Shown here piece by piece: positions 29,593-37,890 of a DNA stretch of 64,000 nucleotides. The notes under the pieces are model-generated. The model searched no databases. It saw only the letters and a program-made list of their open reading frames with translations, and was not told where the DNA came from. A program made the translations under genes and the position numbers. Origin of the DNA: CAJCIT01 sp963771305 (GTDB taxonomy: Bacteria; Acidobacteriota; Terriglobia; Bryobacterales; Bryobacteraceae); contig CAVYTS010000026.1 in assembly GCA_963771305.1 (NCBI GenBank), positions 434,001-498,000 of the forward strand, in the 5' to 3' direction. Within the stretch, counting starts at the first letter, position 1. The number at the start of each line of letters is the position of its first letter.

Positions 29593-30038
29593 CCCTGACC
29601 ACCCAAACCATCGAAAATCTCACTCTGAATATCACCCAGGAAATCCACGTCCGCGCCCCCATCGGGACCACGTTCGAAACAATTCTGGAACAGCTCGGGA
29701 CGGACAATGAAGCCGACGGCAAACCCATGCCGATGAAGATCGAACCTTGGCCGGGCGGGCGCTGGTTCCGCGACTTGGGCGGCGACAACGGCCATTTCTG
29801 GGGCAACGTGCAGGCCATTAAGCGGCCGACACTGCTTGAAATCTGCGGGCCCTTGTGGGCGTCTTATCCGTTCCTTTCGAACGTGCAATACCGCCTCAGT
29901 GAAGAAGTCGGTGGAACGCTCATCAAGTTTCATCACACCGCGATCGGACTCATTCCGGACGACCACCGTGAGCACGTCGGCACGGGCTGGCAGCACATCA
30001 TCGATCGCATCCGCCAGCGTGCCGAAGGCAAAAAGTAG
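29589..30038 (+). CDS. SRPBCC (AHSA1/START-like) domain protein
   Basis: 149 residues: ITQEIHVRAPIGTTFETILE (typical first strand and helix), PMKIEPWPGGRWFRDLGGDN, GHFWGNVQAIKRPTLLEICG, VQYRLSEEVGGTLIKFHHTA, and the C-terminal helix GWQHIIDRIRQRAE. The fold is a hydrophobic-ligand cage. The overlap with arsR (ATGA) shows one operon, a pairing common for AHSA1 proteins. The ligand or reaction is unknown. Confidence 0.82.
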   Translation: MTLTTQTIENLTLNITQEIHVRAPIGTTFETILEQLGTDNEADGKPMPMKIEPWPGGRWFRDLGGDNGHFWGNVQAIKRPTLLEICGPLWASYPFLSNVQYRLSEEVGGTLIKFHHTAIGLIPDDHREHVGTGWQHIIDRIRQRAEGKK

Positions 30039-30063
30039 ACGTTAGCCCGACGAGGCCACCAAC

Positions 30064-30198
30064 ATGTGTCCAGTCTGCATCGCAACCGCCGCACTAATTG
30101 CGGGCAAAGCGGCCTCGACCGGCGGTCTGGCCGCTCTCGCAGTCACGAAAACGTGGCACAGGCTTCAGACTGTGGTAGCCGCAAAAACTCGAGCATAG
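30064..30198 (+). CDS. CPVC mini membrane protein (44 aa)
   Basis: Starts MCPVCIATAALIAGKAASTG and continues GLAALAVTKTWHRLQTVVAA, ending at TAG 30196. It has a CxxC at the N-terminus and one Gly/Ala-rich hydrophobic helix. From memory, small proteins beginning MCPVCIATAALIAG occur next to SRPBCC/ArsR genes in several phyla. The C-terminal third, from about TWHRLQ on, coincides with repeat-like DNA (ACGTGGCACAGGCTTCAG onward) and a REP at 30198, so the native C-terminus may have been replaced. It lies 25 bp after the SRPBCC stop. Confidence 0.6.
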   Translation: MCPVCIATAALIAGKAASTGGLAALAVTKTWHRLQTVVAAKTRA

Positions 30199-30222
30199 AA
30201 CCGCGCGCGTGAGCAAGCCTTG
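30198..30222. repeat. REP-like sequence, diverged copy
   Basis: Matches the 25-mer at 3616 at about 18 of 25 positions, with the first eight bases identical. It begins on the last base of the mini-protein stop codon. Confidence 0.4.
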
Positions 30223-30284
30223 ATGGGCCGTAGCCCATCGGAGCCAACGAATATGACCGCAGCGCAGCCACCCTACAGAGCACA

Positions 30285-30309
30285 GAACCCCGACCGTGAG
30301 GGAGGGGAT
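30285..30309. repeat. REP-like sequence, G/C-swapped copy
   Basis: Preceded by GAGCACA as at 3616. It differs from that REP at five positions, all G-to-C or C-to-G. The reverse strand reads as the CCCTCACGGTCGGGGTTC type common in such genomes. Confidence 0.5.
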
Positions 30310-30421
30310 ACCGGCCCACACCACGATTCTGGATCATTTTCGACAGAGCGGACCTAACGGAGCTGCGACCGCGCAAGCAAGCGGATCCTAACCCCAACGA
30401 ACAACCCAAAGGAGAACCACA

Positions 30422-31240
30422 ATGGCAACCAGTCAGATAGAAGTCCAACACCACAAAGTGGTGTCCCCGGCGGAGTGGCTTGCAGCCCGCAAGGAACACC
30501 TGGCCAAGGAGAAGGAATTCACACGGCGGCGCGATGAGCTCAGCCGCCAGCGCCGCGAACTGCCCTGGGAGAAAGTCGAAAAGCAATACATCTTCGAAGG
30601 CCCGAACGGCAGCGAAACGCTGGCGGACCTCTTCGGCAAGCACAGCCAGTTGATGGTCTATCACTTCATGTTGGGTCCCGGCTGGAAGGAGGGCTGCAAG
30701 AGTTGCTCCCTCCTGGCCGACCACTTCGATGGACCGAACGTGCACCTGGCCCATCGCGACGTTTCATTTGTGGTCGTTTCTCGCGCACCCATCGCCGAAA
30801 TCGAAGCCTTCAAGAAACGCATGGGCTGGCGCTTCAAATGGGTCTCGTCGTTCGGAAGCGACTTCAACTACGACTACCAGGTCTCGTTCACCAAAGACGA
30901 ACTGGCGCGAGGCGAAGTCTACAACAACTATCGCATGCAGAAGTTTCCCATCGAGGAAGGGCCCGGTGCCAGCGTGTTCGCAAAGGACGAAGCCGGGCAA
31001 GTCTTCCACACGTACTCCACCTACGGGCGGGGGCTCGACATGCTGGTCGGTGCATATCACTTCCTCGACATGGTGCCGAAAGGCCGAGACGAAGACGGCC
31101 TGGCGTTCACCATGGCCTGGGTGCGCCATCACGACCGGTACGACGACGGCTACGTCCTCGATCCGGCGCAACTCTATACACCACCCCTCAAGACCTCCGG
31201 CGACGATTGCTGCGCCGGCGAAAAGGAAAAACAGAAATGA
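30422..31240 (+). CDS. DUF899 family thioredoxin-like protein
   Basis: 272 residues, behind AAGGAGAACCACA. VVSPAEWLAARKEHLAKEKE and FTRRRDELSRQRRELPWEKV are the DUF899 opening. Then follow LADLFGKHSQLMVYHFMLGP and GWKEGCKSCSLLADHFDG, with a CxxC-type Cys pair at the position of a thioredoxin active site. FSFDFNYDYQVSF-like text (FGSDFNYDYQVSFTKDE) and TYSTYGRGLDMLVGAYHFLD complete the family pattern. The C-terminus has DDCCAGEK. Cytoplasmic; redox role probable from fold, substrate unknown. Stop and next start overlap (ATGA). Confidence 0.88.
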   Translation: MATSQIEVQHHKVVSPAEWLAARKEHLAKEKEFTRRRDELSRQRRELPWEKVEKQYIFEGPNGSETLADLFGKHSQLMVYHFMLGPGWKEGCKSCSLLADHFDGPNVHLAHRDVSFVVVSRAPIAEIEAFKKRMGWRFKWVSSFGSDFNYDYQVSFTKDELARGEVYNNYRMQKFPIEEGPGASVFAKDEAGQVFHTYSTYGRGLDMLVGAYHFLDMVPKGRDEDGLAFTMAWVRHHDRYDDGYVLDPAQLYTPPLKTSGDDCCAGEKEKQK

Positions 31241-31743
31241 CCAAAATGCTCGAACCGATCATCGCCGAAATGCAACAGGAAGCCGCCACTACAAGGCGGC
31301 TCCTGGAGCGTGTTCCCGACGCCAAACTGACCTTCAAACCGCATCACACCTGCATGACGCTGGGCCAGTTGGCCATCCACACCGCAACCATCCCAGGTGT
31401 CCTCACCGGGCTCGCTCAGTTGGAGGAGTTCGATGCCGTGAATGCGAAATTCGATCCGCCTCAGCCAGCCAGCACGGCCGAGATCCTCAAAGCTTTCGAC
31501 GAAAGCATCGCGACCGCCGAGAAGAACCTGAGCGGGATGACCGACTCATCGGCCACGGGGAACTTTCGTATGTTGGCCAAGGGCAGGGAAGTGTTCGTGA
31601 TTCCGCGCATGGGAATGCTGCGAGCCATCGTGCTCAACCACTGGTATCACCACCGCGGCCAATTGTCGGTGTACCTGCGCATGCTGGAGGTCCCGATTCC
31701 GGTAATCTACGGCCGCAGCGCGGATGAAAACCCGTTTGCGTGA
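31237..31743 (+). CDS. DinB-family four-helix metal protein
   Basis: 168 residues: EMQQEAATTRRLLERVPDAK, LTFKPHHTCMTLGQLAIHTA (first His), ILKAFDESIATAEKNLSGMT, and LRAIVLNHWYHHRGQLSVYL (second and third His). These are the metal-site histidines of the DinB/YfiT fold. It starts inside the DUF899 stop (ATGA), so the two are translationally coupled. Such proteins act as metal-dependent thiol transferases in some lineages. A partner role to the CxxC-bearing DUF899 is speculative. Confidence 0.85.
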   Translation: MTKMLEPIIAEMQQEAATTRRLLERVPDAKLTFKPHHTCMTLGQLAIHTATIPGVLTGLAQLEEFDAVNAKFDPPQPASTAEILKAFDESIATAEKNLSGMTDSSATGNFRMLAKGREVFVIPRMGMLRAIVLNHWYHHRGQLSVYLRMLEVPIPVIYGRSADENPFA

Positions 31744-31874
31744 GGAACGCCCGGTACTGACACAGCGCCAAGTCGAGCGCCCAGCCCGGCTACGTCAAGG
31801 TCAGGTATTTCTGGCGTCTCACTCTCTACCGGCGTCGGAGTGGCCATCCCAAACGCGAAGAAGCCGTTTTCTAA

Positions 31875-33020
31875 TTGACCTTGGTGCGCTCTATCGCAGC
31901 GCCGATCCCAACGTTCACCTACTCTGTCATGAGTCAAGACTCCGCGAGCTATCGACAGCACTTGGGTGCGAGGTGGATTTGCGAACTTTGTGCCACACCA
32001 CCTAGACTAGAGGGCCTCGTCGATGCTGCGAAGCCCTCGGTTCTAGACGAGAGCCTGCTATTGGTGGTGGACCAATTCGAAAGAGATTTTTCCGTACCGC
32101 AAGGATCATTTGGCGCGCGACGGGGGTGCGGACGCGGACAGATTCGGGAAATACTGGTCGACCTACACACGAGTGCCTGGGGTGGAAATGGACGCGGCTC
32201 GAGGGCTGGATCACCCAGGGAGGCAGCTTTGGCAAAGTTGCTTCAGTTCCTGAGCGATTCCGCCAAACAAGGGGCAGAGACTGGCGGGGTCCGTTCTTTC
32301 GGAGGCAAGACAACTGCGGGACGAGGGACGTCTGGATGGGTTCTGGCCGCAGCGCTACCTTTCCGCGGGCGAACTTGAGAAGAATCGACCATGGATCTCA
32401 GAAAGTGAAAAAATGGGAAAAGGATGAGGTGGAGAGACTTACGAAGGAACGGCTGCCGTCGCGGCGGACCGCTGCCGGCGCGGTGCTGGCGACTCTGATC
32501 CTTTCAGGCATTTCGTTTTGAGCCTGAAGTCAGAAAAGCCAAGCGCAAGCCGCGCTCGCACTGTCCGTCGTCCAGGATGGAGCGAGGCTGTTCGAAGAGG
32601 GCCAGGCGGGCCAGGCGGCCGGAGCGTTCGCACGGGCGTTACGAATCGAGCGCGGCTCAATAGCCGCGCTGAATTGGAGTTCGGACCTTCTCCTCAACCA
32701 ACTTTGGTGGCGCCCGTGGTCGCCTCTGCAGCATAAGGGGACCTGTGAACGCAGGCGTGCTCAGTCCGGACGGGCGGCGGGTGGTGACGGCGTCGGATGA
32801 CGGTACGCCACAGGTGTGGAGTGTTCTGCCGGATTGTTGCCGGTCCGGGGCTGAGGCAGGTCGGCTTGCAGGCTTAGCCGAAGCCGTGGGCGGCTATGAG
32901 GTGAGCGACCGGGGAGCGGACGTCTTTCTAAGCCCCGACGAGCGACGAAAGGGTTTCAAAGAACTTGACCGTCTCTATGGAAGTGCTTCCGCGCAGGATC
33001 TAAGCATAGCCAAGGGCTCC
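31875..33020 (+). pseudogene. nSTAND NTPase / WD40 protein, decayed relic interrupted by a group II intron
   Basis: Pieces of one protein appear in order but in different frames. DESLLLVVDQFERDF near 32035 resembles the Walker-B VVDQFEELF of nSTAND ATPases. VERLTKERLPSRRTAAGAVL with the helix LATLILSGIS lies at 32430-32518. KSQAQAALALSVVQDGARLF, EEGQAGQAAGAFARALRI and SDLLLNQLWWRPWSPLQHKG lie at 32530-32730. The WD40 part SPDGRRVVTASDDGTPQVW and the tail LAEAVGGYEVSDRG / ELDRLYGSASAQDLSIAKG run from 32745. At least three frame disruptions, internal gaps (only one WD40 blade remains) and the intron at 33021 show decay. The last codons resume after the intron at 35035-35073 (PLKSQAEAEVTR, stop). 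Confidence 0.7.
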
Positions 33021-33109
33021 GGTAGAGTAGGGCACAGGCGCGTTGCGCTGTCGCACGTTTCCTGCGCCCCCTCATCGAACTGGACGTGCGGATTTCCCGC
33101 ATCCAGCTC
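33021..33109 (-). ncRNA. Group II intron domains V and VI
   Basis: Domain V (33109-33077) starts GAGCTGGATGCGGGAAATCC and closes GCACGTCCAGTTC: a 5' AGC triad and a GAAA-type tetraloop on a long stem, the most conserved part of group II introns. Domain VI follows (GATGAGGGGGCGCAGGAAAC...) up to the 3' splice site. The maturase stop codon lies just past domain V, so coding and ribozyme sequence overlap. Confidence 0.85.
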
Positions 33110-34475
33110 TCCGACCATCTTCTTCCGGCGGCGTGCGCCGCAAGCCGGGCAGATGGCTCACTCTTCCTACCATTTGATACAGCCGACACCGTTTGTACAG
33201 GAACTGATAGTTCCAGTGCTTGCGAGCGGACCGCCAACTGCATTGGTGTTTGCGTCGGAGCCATAACTGCAGCTCGCTCTGCACGGCCCAATCGATCTGA
33301 TGGAAGACCCGGTTGCTGTTGCCGACCCGAAAATAGGTACACCACCCATTCAGGATCGGATGCAGCTTTCGAATCACCTCTCCGATCGTCGCGCTACTGG
33401 GAAACGACCGCACTACTTCGCGTACCCGATCCCGGATATGTTGGCACGCCTTCTTGCGCGGCCACATGTACAGCGTCCGTCTCGGGGGTTTCCGAAACTC
33501 GAAGCCCAGAAACGCGAAACCCTCCTCCACCGTGGTCAAACGACTCTTCTCCTGGTTCACCACCAATCGCAGAGCCGCAAACTGGCTTTGGAGTTGCTCC
33601 CACGCTTGCCTGGCCTCTGATTCCGTACGCGCCAGCAGCACCATATCATCCGCGTAACGTACCAGCACGACAGAGTTACTCATCGTGCCGTCACCGCGAC
33701 ACCACTGACGATCCACTTCGTGAAGCATGACGTTGGAGAGCAGCGGTGAAACCACCCCGCCCTGAGGAGAGCCCCGGTCGGGATGCGTCACCCTACCTTC
33801 CTCCAGAACTCCTGCTTTCAACCAAGCTCGGATCAGGCGTACGACTCGCACATCTCCAACCCGACGTTCCACCAACTCTAAAAGCAGTTCGTGCGAAATC
33901 GTGTCGAAGTAGGATCTTAAGTCAACGTCTACCACGTGAGTGTAACCGGCCTGGGTTTTCTCAGCGATGATGCTGAGCGCCATGCGCGGTGTCTTCTCTG
34001 GGCGGAACCCGAACGAGCAGGGCACGAAATCAGCTTCGAACAACGGTTCGATCACCAACTTCACGGCCATCTGGATCGTTCGATCCTTCACCGTGGGGAT
34101 GCCCAAAGGCCGGGTTTTCCCCGGCTGTCCGGGCTTGTCGATGTATACTCGCCGGACCAACGAAACACGATAGCTGCCGTTACGAAGTTCCTGTTCGATC
34201 TCGCCCAGAAACCGCGCTTCGCCATACTCCCGTATCTCGTCGATATCCACGTCGTCCACACCGGCTGCACCCTTGTTGGACTTCACCCGTCGCCAGGCCT
34301 CTTGCAAGATGTCCTGCCGACAGACCTTATCGTAGAGAAGCGTGAACCTCCTTTCCGGTTGTTGCTTGGCCACTCGGTATAGCGTCCTCTGCAGTTTGCG
34401 GGCAGGGTCAAGTCTCGCGGGCGCTTTGCGCTTGGCGAGGCGGGGCCGGGGTTGAGCTTTCCCTTGCGGGGGCAT
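33072..34475 (-). CDS. ltrA: Group II intron reverse transcriptase / maturase
   Basis: About 467 residues from ATG 34475. The frame stays open upstream to 34979, but that part is translated intron RNA. RT motifs: LQEAWRRVKSNKGAAGVDDV, VYIDKPGQPGKTRPLGIPTV-KDR, VVDVDLRSYFDTISHELLL, GSPQGGVVSPLLSNVMLHEV, VVLVRYADDMVLLAR with the catalytic Asp pair, and LVVNQEKSRLTTVEEGFAFL. The maturase X region holds HPILNGWCTYFRVGNSNRVF. The protein ends GCGKSARPVR with no HNH endonuclease, so mobility would use replication-dependent priming. It looks intact. Confidence 0.94.
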   Translation of the reverse strand: MPPQGKAQPRPRLAKRKAPARLDPARKLQRTLYRVAKQQPERRFTLLYDKVCRQDILQEAWRRVKSNKGAAGVDDVDIDEIREYGEARFLGEIEQELRNGSYRVSLVRRVYIDKPGQPGKTRPLGIPTVKDRTIQMAVKLVIEPLFEADFVPCSFGFRPEKTPRMALSIIAEKTQAGYTHVVDVDLRSYFDTISHELLLELVERRVGDVRVVRLIRAWLKAGVLEEGRVTHPDRGSPQGGVVSPLLSNVMLHEVDRQWCRGDGTMSNSVVLVRYADDMVLLARTESEARQAWEQLQSQFAALRLVVNQEKSRLTTVEEGFAFLGFEFRKPPRRTLYMWPRKKACQHIRDRVREVVRSFPSSATIGEVIRKLHPILNGWCTYFRVGNSNRVFHQIDWAVQSELQLWLRRKHQCSWRSARKHWNYQFLYKRCRLYQMVGRVSHLPGLRRTPPEEDGRRAGCGKSARPVR

Positions 34476-35210
34476 TCCGGCTGCCTTTCCCTGTTTTGGT
34501 CGCTCGATGAAAGTAGCGGCCCTTCCCTCCCTCCGGTTTTCCCGAAGTTCAACGGTACTGTGGCCACCTCCGATTCCCTGTCCGGTTTCGTTCCCGCGCT
34601 TTCGGGTTCTCCCCTTATACGCCTCCCTACCACTCGGAGTTTCCTCCGGCGGGCCGAACAGGGCCTCTCCGGTTGTGCTGATGCGCTGTCTTTGCGTGCT
34701 GCCGCCCTCTACACCGTCCCGGCGGGCCGGATTTACTCTCGCTGTATTCCGGTCCGTGGCAGGCTTCACCTCCAAGGGACAGGCTCGCCCCGGGAAAAGA
34801 TCCAGCTGAATTGGCATGATTGCTGGTGGATTTGACGATGCTGTAACGGCGTTTACTTCTGTTGCGGCCCGCAAATTCGCCTCGCCCTCCTGCCAACAGG
34901 TGAGGGCTTTGTCGTCCCGCTTCTCCGTATCAGGTTGCCCCGCGACAGAGGGGACCAGGCTATCGGGTGAACGAGTCATTACCCGAGCTGATTCCTTTCA
35001 TTCAGCAAGTACATCAACATCACGTCGGACACACCCCTTGAAATCCCAGGCAGAAGCCGAGGTAACGAGGTAACAATGTTACATTCCAACTATCCAAGCC
35101 CAACAATATCTGAGAGATGAATTCTCAGAATGGCCGGGCTAGGAACCTAACTTGGATCATTCATCGATTCGCCACGTTGGCGAAGGTGCAGGAAAAGTGA
35201 GCCGGGTTTC

Positions 35211-36899
35211 CTACCCCTTAATCACATCCTTCAGCTCTTCCTGCAAATATGCCTTGATCTTCGCCCTACCCCAGGTCGAAATCAGCGTATCGGCCGCGCC
35301 GCGGGCGGCCAATTTCTCAAACTCACTAGTAATTGCGTCGTCCAGAAAAGCCTTTGCCAGCCCGTGCAGGCGGTCCACAACCCAGTTCACGATGTGACCC
35401 ACGCGGGCGGACGTGATGGTTGCCCGCGCCGGGGCCGGGACTTCCGGCAGCGCGCTGCCGCAGAGTGGAATGATCGGGAGGAATCCGCTCTTGCCCGGAT
35501 CGAACGTCGCGATCACGGCGTCGCGCGTCGCAGCGTCAAATTTCAGCAGGCCAGCCTGGATGATCGGGTTGTCGGTCGAGAGACGAAAATGGTCGCGCAG
35601 AAACTTCTGGCAGTTGCGGCGGCCCAGTTGGTAATCGTGCGCGCGGAAACCGCGCTCGCAAAACCCCCCGAAGGCGCCGAGGGCTGCGCATTGGAGCGCA
35701 TTGTCGTCCGGATTATCTGTGTCGGACGGAGCCAGCACAAACCGGCTGAACGACGCGCCGCCTAACACAGCCGTCAGGGATTCACCTAAGAATCGCGATT
35801 GCCCAACGAGAGCCGTGAAGAGGTTCGGCAGGATGCCGAAAACACTGCTGTTCTTATCGAAGTTGTAGTTTGGATCGAAAAGATCCTTGGCGGGAAACGG
35901 AGCAACGGTGAGCACCGCGCAGTTGGCCTTGTCCGCCTCACGAGGGTTCGCCAAGTCTCCAGTAATCGGATCGGGCTTCGCGAGCGGATTATGGACGGCG
36001 AGATAGTCGTGCGAAAGCTCGAACGGATCGTTGTCGGTAACGCCTCCGTCAACATTGAGCGTACTGAATACGTCCGCCGGCTTCAGCGTCCAGTGCGGTG
36101 GGACAGTCGCAGGCTCGACTAACGAAATCGATTCCCAGGGCGAGTTCATGTAGTCCGCTGCACTGCGGTCAATTTTCCGGGGAGCAAGAAACAGCGGGAA
36201 CGCTCCCGTGGCTTTCGCCGCTTCTTTGAGCAGCGGCCAAGCCCCTGCGCTCGATCCGATGGGCAGCGGCTTCGCCAACGCGCCCAGTGGGGCATTGCCG
36301 TCGCGGACCGTCTCAAACTGCAATTGGTCGGCATAGTACGCAATTTCTTCTTCCGCCGATCCGGTGGCCGCGCCATTCAGCGAAAAAGGAGTGCCCCGCA
36401 CGTTTGTGAGCGTCAGAAACAGCGTGAGCGATTTCGAAATGTACGGGCGGGCTGTGGCCTGGCCCGGCGCAATCGCATATTCGGCGATCTCATCGATGAT
36501 GGACGAATCTAATAACGAGATCACTGGCTTGCCTTCTGCCAGGTCGTTGTCCTGTAGCAGCGGCTCGATGTCGATCTTGTTAACCCAGCTCTCGAAAAAG
36601 ATGTTGCTGGTGCCATGTACGCCCGGATCGGCCGGGTTTCGGATGTGATCGAACGTGCCTTGCACCATCACCGAGGCGATGGCCGCGCACATTCCCCCTG
36701 CCGACGCACCCGAGAAAACGTCGAGGGAGATGTCATGCAGCGGGACCGCCGGATTCGCAGTGCTTTTCGCCACATACCATAGCTCCAGCGCCTCCATCAG
36801 AAAGTCGAGAACTCCCGCCGTGTAGGCGCCGGCCGAAACCGCGCCGGCCATGTTGATGCCCAGATGGAAGGTGCCATCGGAATTCCATTTTTCTGGCAT
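35211..36899 (-). CDS. Patatin-like phospholipase (long form)
   Basis: 562 residues with a Ser-Asp dyad. The oxyanion and nucleophile motif is LDVFSGASAGGMCAAIASVM (Ser66). The catalytic Asp sits in LNVDGGVTDNDPFELSHDYL. LGINMAGAVSAGAYTAGVLD at the N-terminus is the glycine-rich loop. It has about twice the usual patatin-domain length, with a C-terminal extension containing FSRFVLAPSDTDNPDD and CERGFRAHDYQLGRRNCQKF, a region seen in a distinct bacterial subgroup. No signal peptide. Substrate is a lipid acyl ester by family. It lies downstream of Anbu on the same strand but is separated by about 195 bp and a strong hairpin, so probably independent. Confidence 0.87.
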   Translation of the reverse strand: MPEKWNSDGTFHLGINMAGAVSAGAYTAGVLDFLMEALELWYVAKSTANPAVPLHDISLDVFSGASAGGMCAAIASVMVQGTFDHIRNPADPGVHGTSNIFFESWVNKIDIEPLLQDNDLAEGKPVISLLDSSIIDEIAEYAIAPGQATARPYISKSLTLFLTLTNVRGTPFSLNGAATGSAEEEIAYYADQLQFETVRDGNAPLGALAKPLPIGSSAGAWPLLKEAAKATGAFPLFLAPRKIDRSAADYMNSPWESISLVEPATVPPHWTLKPADVFSTLNVDGGVTDNDPFELSHDYLAVHNPLAKPDPITGDLANPREADKANCAVLTVAPFPAKDLFDPNYNFDKNSSVFGILPNLFTALVGQSRFLGESLTAVLGGASFSRFVLAPSDTDNPDDNALQCAALGAFGGFCERGFRAHDYQLGRRNCQKFLRDHFRLSTDNPIIQAGLLKFDAATRDAVIATFDPGKSGFLPIIPLCGSALPEVPAPARATITSARVGHIVNWVVDRLHGLAKAFLDDAITSEFEKLAARGAADTLISTWGRAKIKAYLQEELKDVIKG

Positions 36900-37001
36900 A
36901 GAACGTCCTTTCGACCAACTGCACTTCGCTAATGCTCGCGCGGCCTCCCCGACAGCTTATACCAGAACACGACAGGCTCGCGTCGTTGCATCATTGCGGG
37001 A

Positions 37002-37032
37002 CTACTCGCGAGCCGCCGAGCCTCGCGAGTAG
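37002..37032. terminator. Perfect 11-bp stem-loop after the Anbu gene
   Basis: CTACTCGCGAG / CTCGCGAGTAG with a 9-base loop, about 62 bp past the Anbu stop and 100 bp before the patatin start. No clear U tract follows on the minus strand, so it is terminator-like at most, or an mRNA-end stabiliser. Confidence 0.4.
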
Positions 37033-37093
37033 CTCTCCGAACCGGAGCAGAGCAAGTGGATAGCCGCGTTCCTAGGCCGCCTGCGTAACCCCG

Positions 37094-37864
37094 CTAAATC
37101 GGTCCCTCGACTTGATCCCTCTCCACCGGTTCCGGTTTCCCATTGAGCTTCCGGAAAGCCATCTCAACCCAAGCCGACGGAAGTTCGTCCACCGCCCGCC
37201 GCATACGGTCTTGCCACCAGCTTGAAATCTGGGCCAGATCCTCTCGCGCGTAGCGATGTTCGATCATTTCGTAACTGCCGCGCTTGTATACCAAAAGATC
37301 AATGGGAAAATCGACATCGGACGCGCACAACCTGGTTGCATCAAAAGCTAGAATCCCTAACTTGAATGCATAAAACAACGGGTCGGTGTACGTAAGTGAG
37401 CGCTCCAGAATTGGCTTTCCAAAACCAGAGTTACCGATGATCTGGTAGGGAGTATCTTTGCCGATCTCGACCCAGTTACCCTCGGGATACACAAGATACA
37501 ACCGGTGAGCCGACTCGGCCGACATCTGTCCGCCAATCAAGGCGTGGATGTTAAATGACATGTCCGCTTCTTTGAGGACCTTTGCATCTTCTTCCGCCAC
37601 ACGGCGCATTTGCGAGCCGAAAAGATTGACGACCTTGAAGAGACGGTCTCGAACGGTGGTCTGGCGCGCAAAAGCATCCTCAAAATACAACAGGGTCTTG
37701 TCGCGCAGCGACCGCAAACCGGAGTTCATGATGAAGAAGGAAAAGCCCGGGCCTTGATAGGTGGCAACTTTCTTCGCCGTCGTTGCATCACGCCCCGCCA
37801 CCACCCGGGTATCGGCAAGCCCCACCAGTCCATCCGCCAGATTCATACCCAAACAGAAGGTCAT
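37094..37864 (-). CDS. Anbu, ancestral beta-subunit proteasome-like peptidase
   Basis: An Ntn-hydrolase that forms self-compartmentalised rings. From ATG 37864 the protein is MTFCLGMNLADGLVGLADTR, with Thr at position 2 as the nucleophile after Met removal. This is the usual Anbu N-terminus, lacking a propeptide. Further landmarks: VATYQGPGFSFFIMNSGLRS, FNIHALIGGQMSAESAHRLY and VEIGKDTPYQIIGNSGFGKP. About 256 residues, normal for the family. It follows the C26 amidotransferase by 26 bp (same strand, presumably an operon). A divergent transglutaminase-like gene lies beyond it. Anbu usually accompanies ATP-grasp, alpha-E and transglutaminase genes. The first two are not here. Confidence 0.9.
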   Translation of the reverse strand: MTFCLGMNLADGLVGLADTRVVAGRDATTAKKVATYQGPGFSFFIMNSGLRSLRDKTLLYFEDAFARQTTVRDRLFKVVNLFGSQMRRVAEEDAKVLKEADMSFNIHALIGGQMSAESAHRLYLVYPEGNWVEIGKDTPYQIIGNSGFGKPILERSLTYTDPLFYAFKLGILAFDATRLCASDVDFPIDLLVYKRGSYEMIEHRYAREDLAQISSWWQDRMRRAVDELPSAWVEMAFRKLNGKPEPVERDQVEGPI

Positions 37865-37890
37865 TTCGGTCCCGTCGCCTTTTGATCGAA

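Larger units (their letters stand above)
33021..35034 (-). mobile_element. Group II intron (about 2.0 kb)
   Basis: Read on the minus strand it opens GTGTGTCCG at 35034 (GUGYG consensus), has about 560 bases of RNA domains before the maturase gene, domain V at 33109-33077, and a 3' end CCTACTCTACC at 33021. Removing it joins plus-strand codons ...GGC TCC | CCC TTG... in frame, which confirms both ends. It is oriented antisense to the nSTAND relic, so it cannot be spliced from that gene's mRNA. Confidence 0.85.

Noticed and set aside
30143..30754. Minus-strand frame with PLPHGRGSVL and LAHARGSM
   Set aside because: These are translated REP-like repeats plus the antisense of DUF899, not a gene.
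34476..34979. N-terminal extension of the maturase to 34979
   Set aside because: It is translated intron RNA (domains I-IV) with no protein motif. The start at 34475 fits the family.
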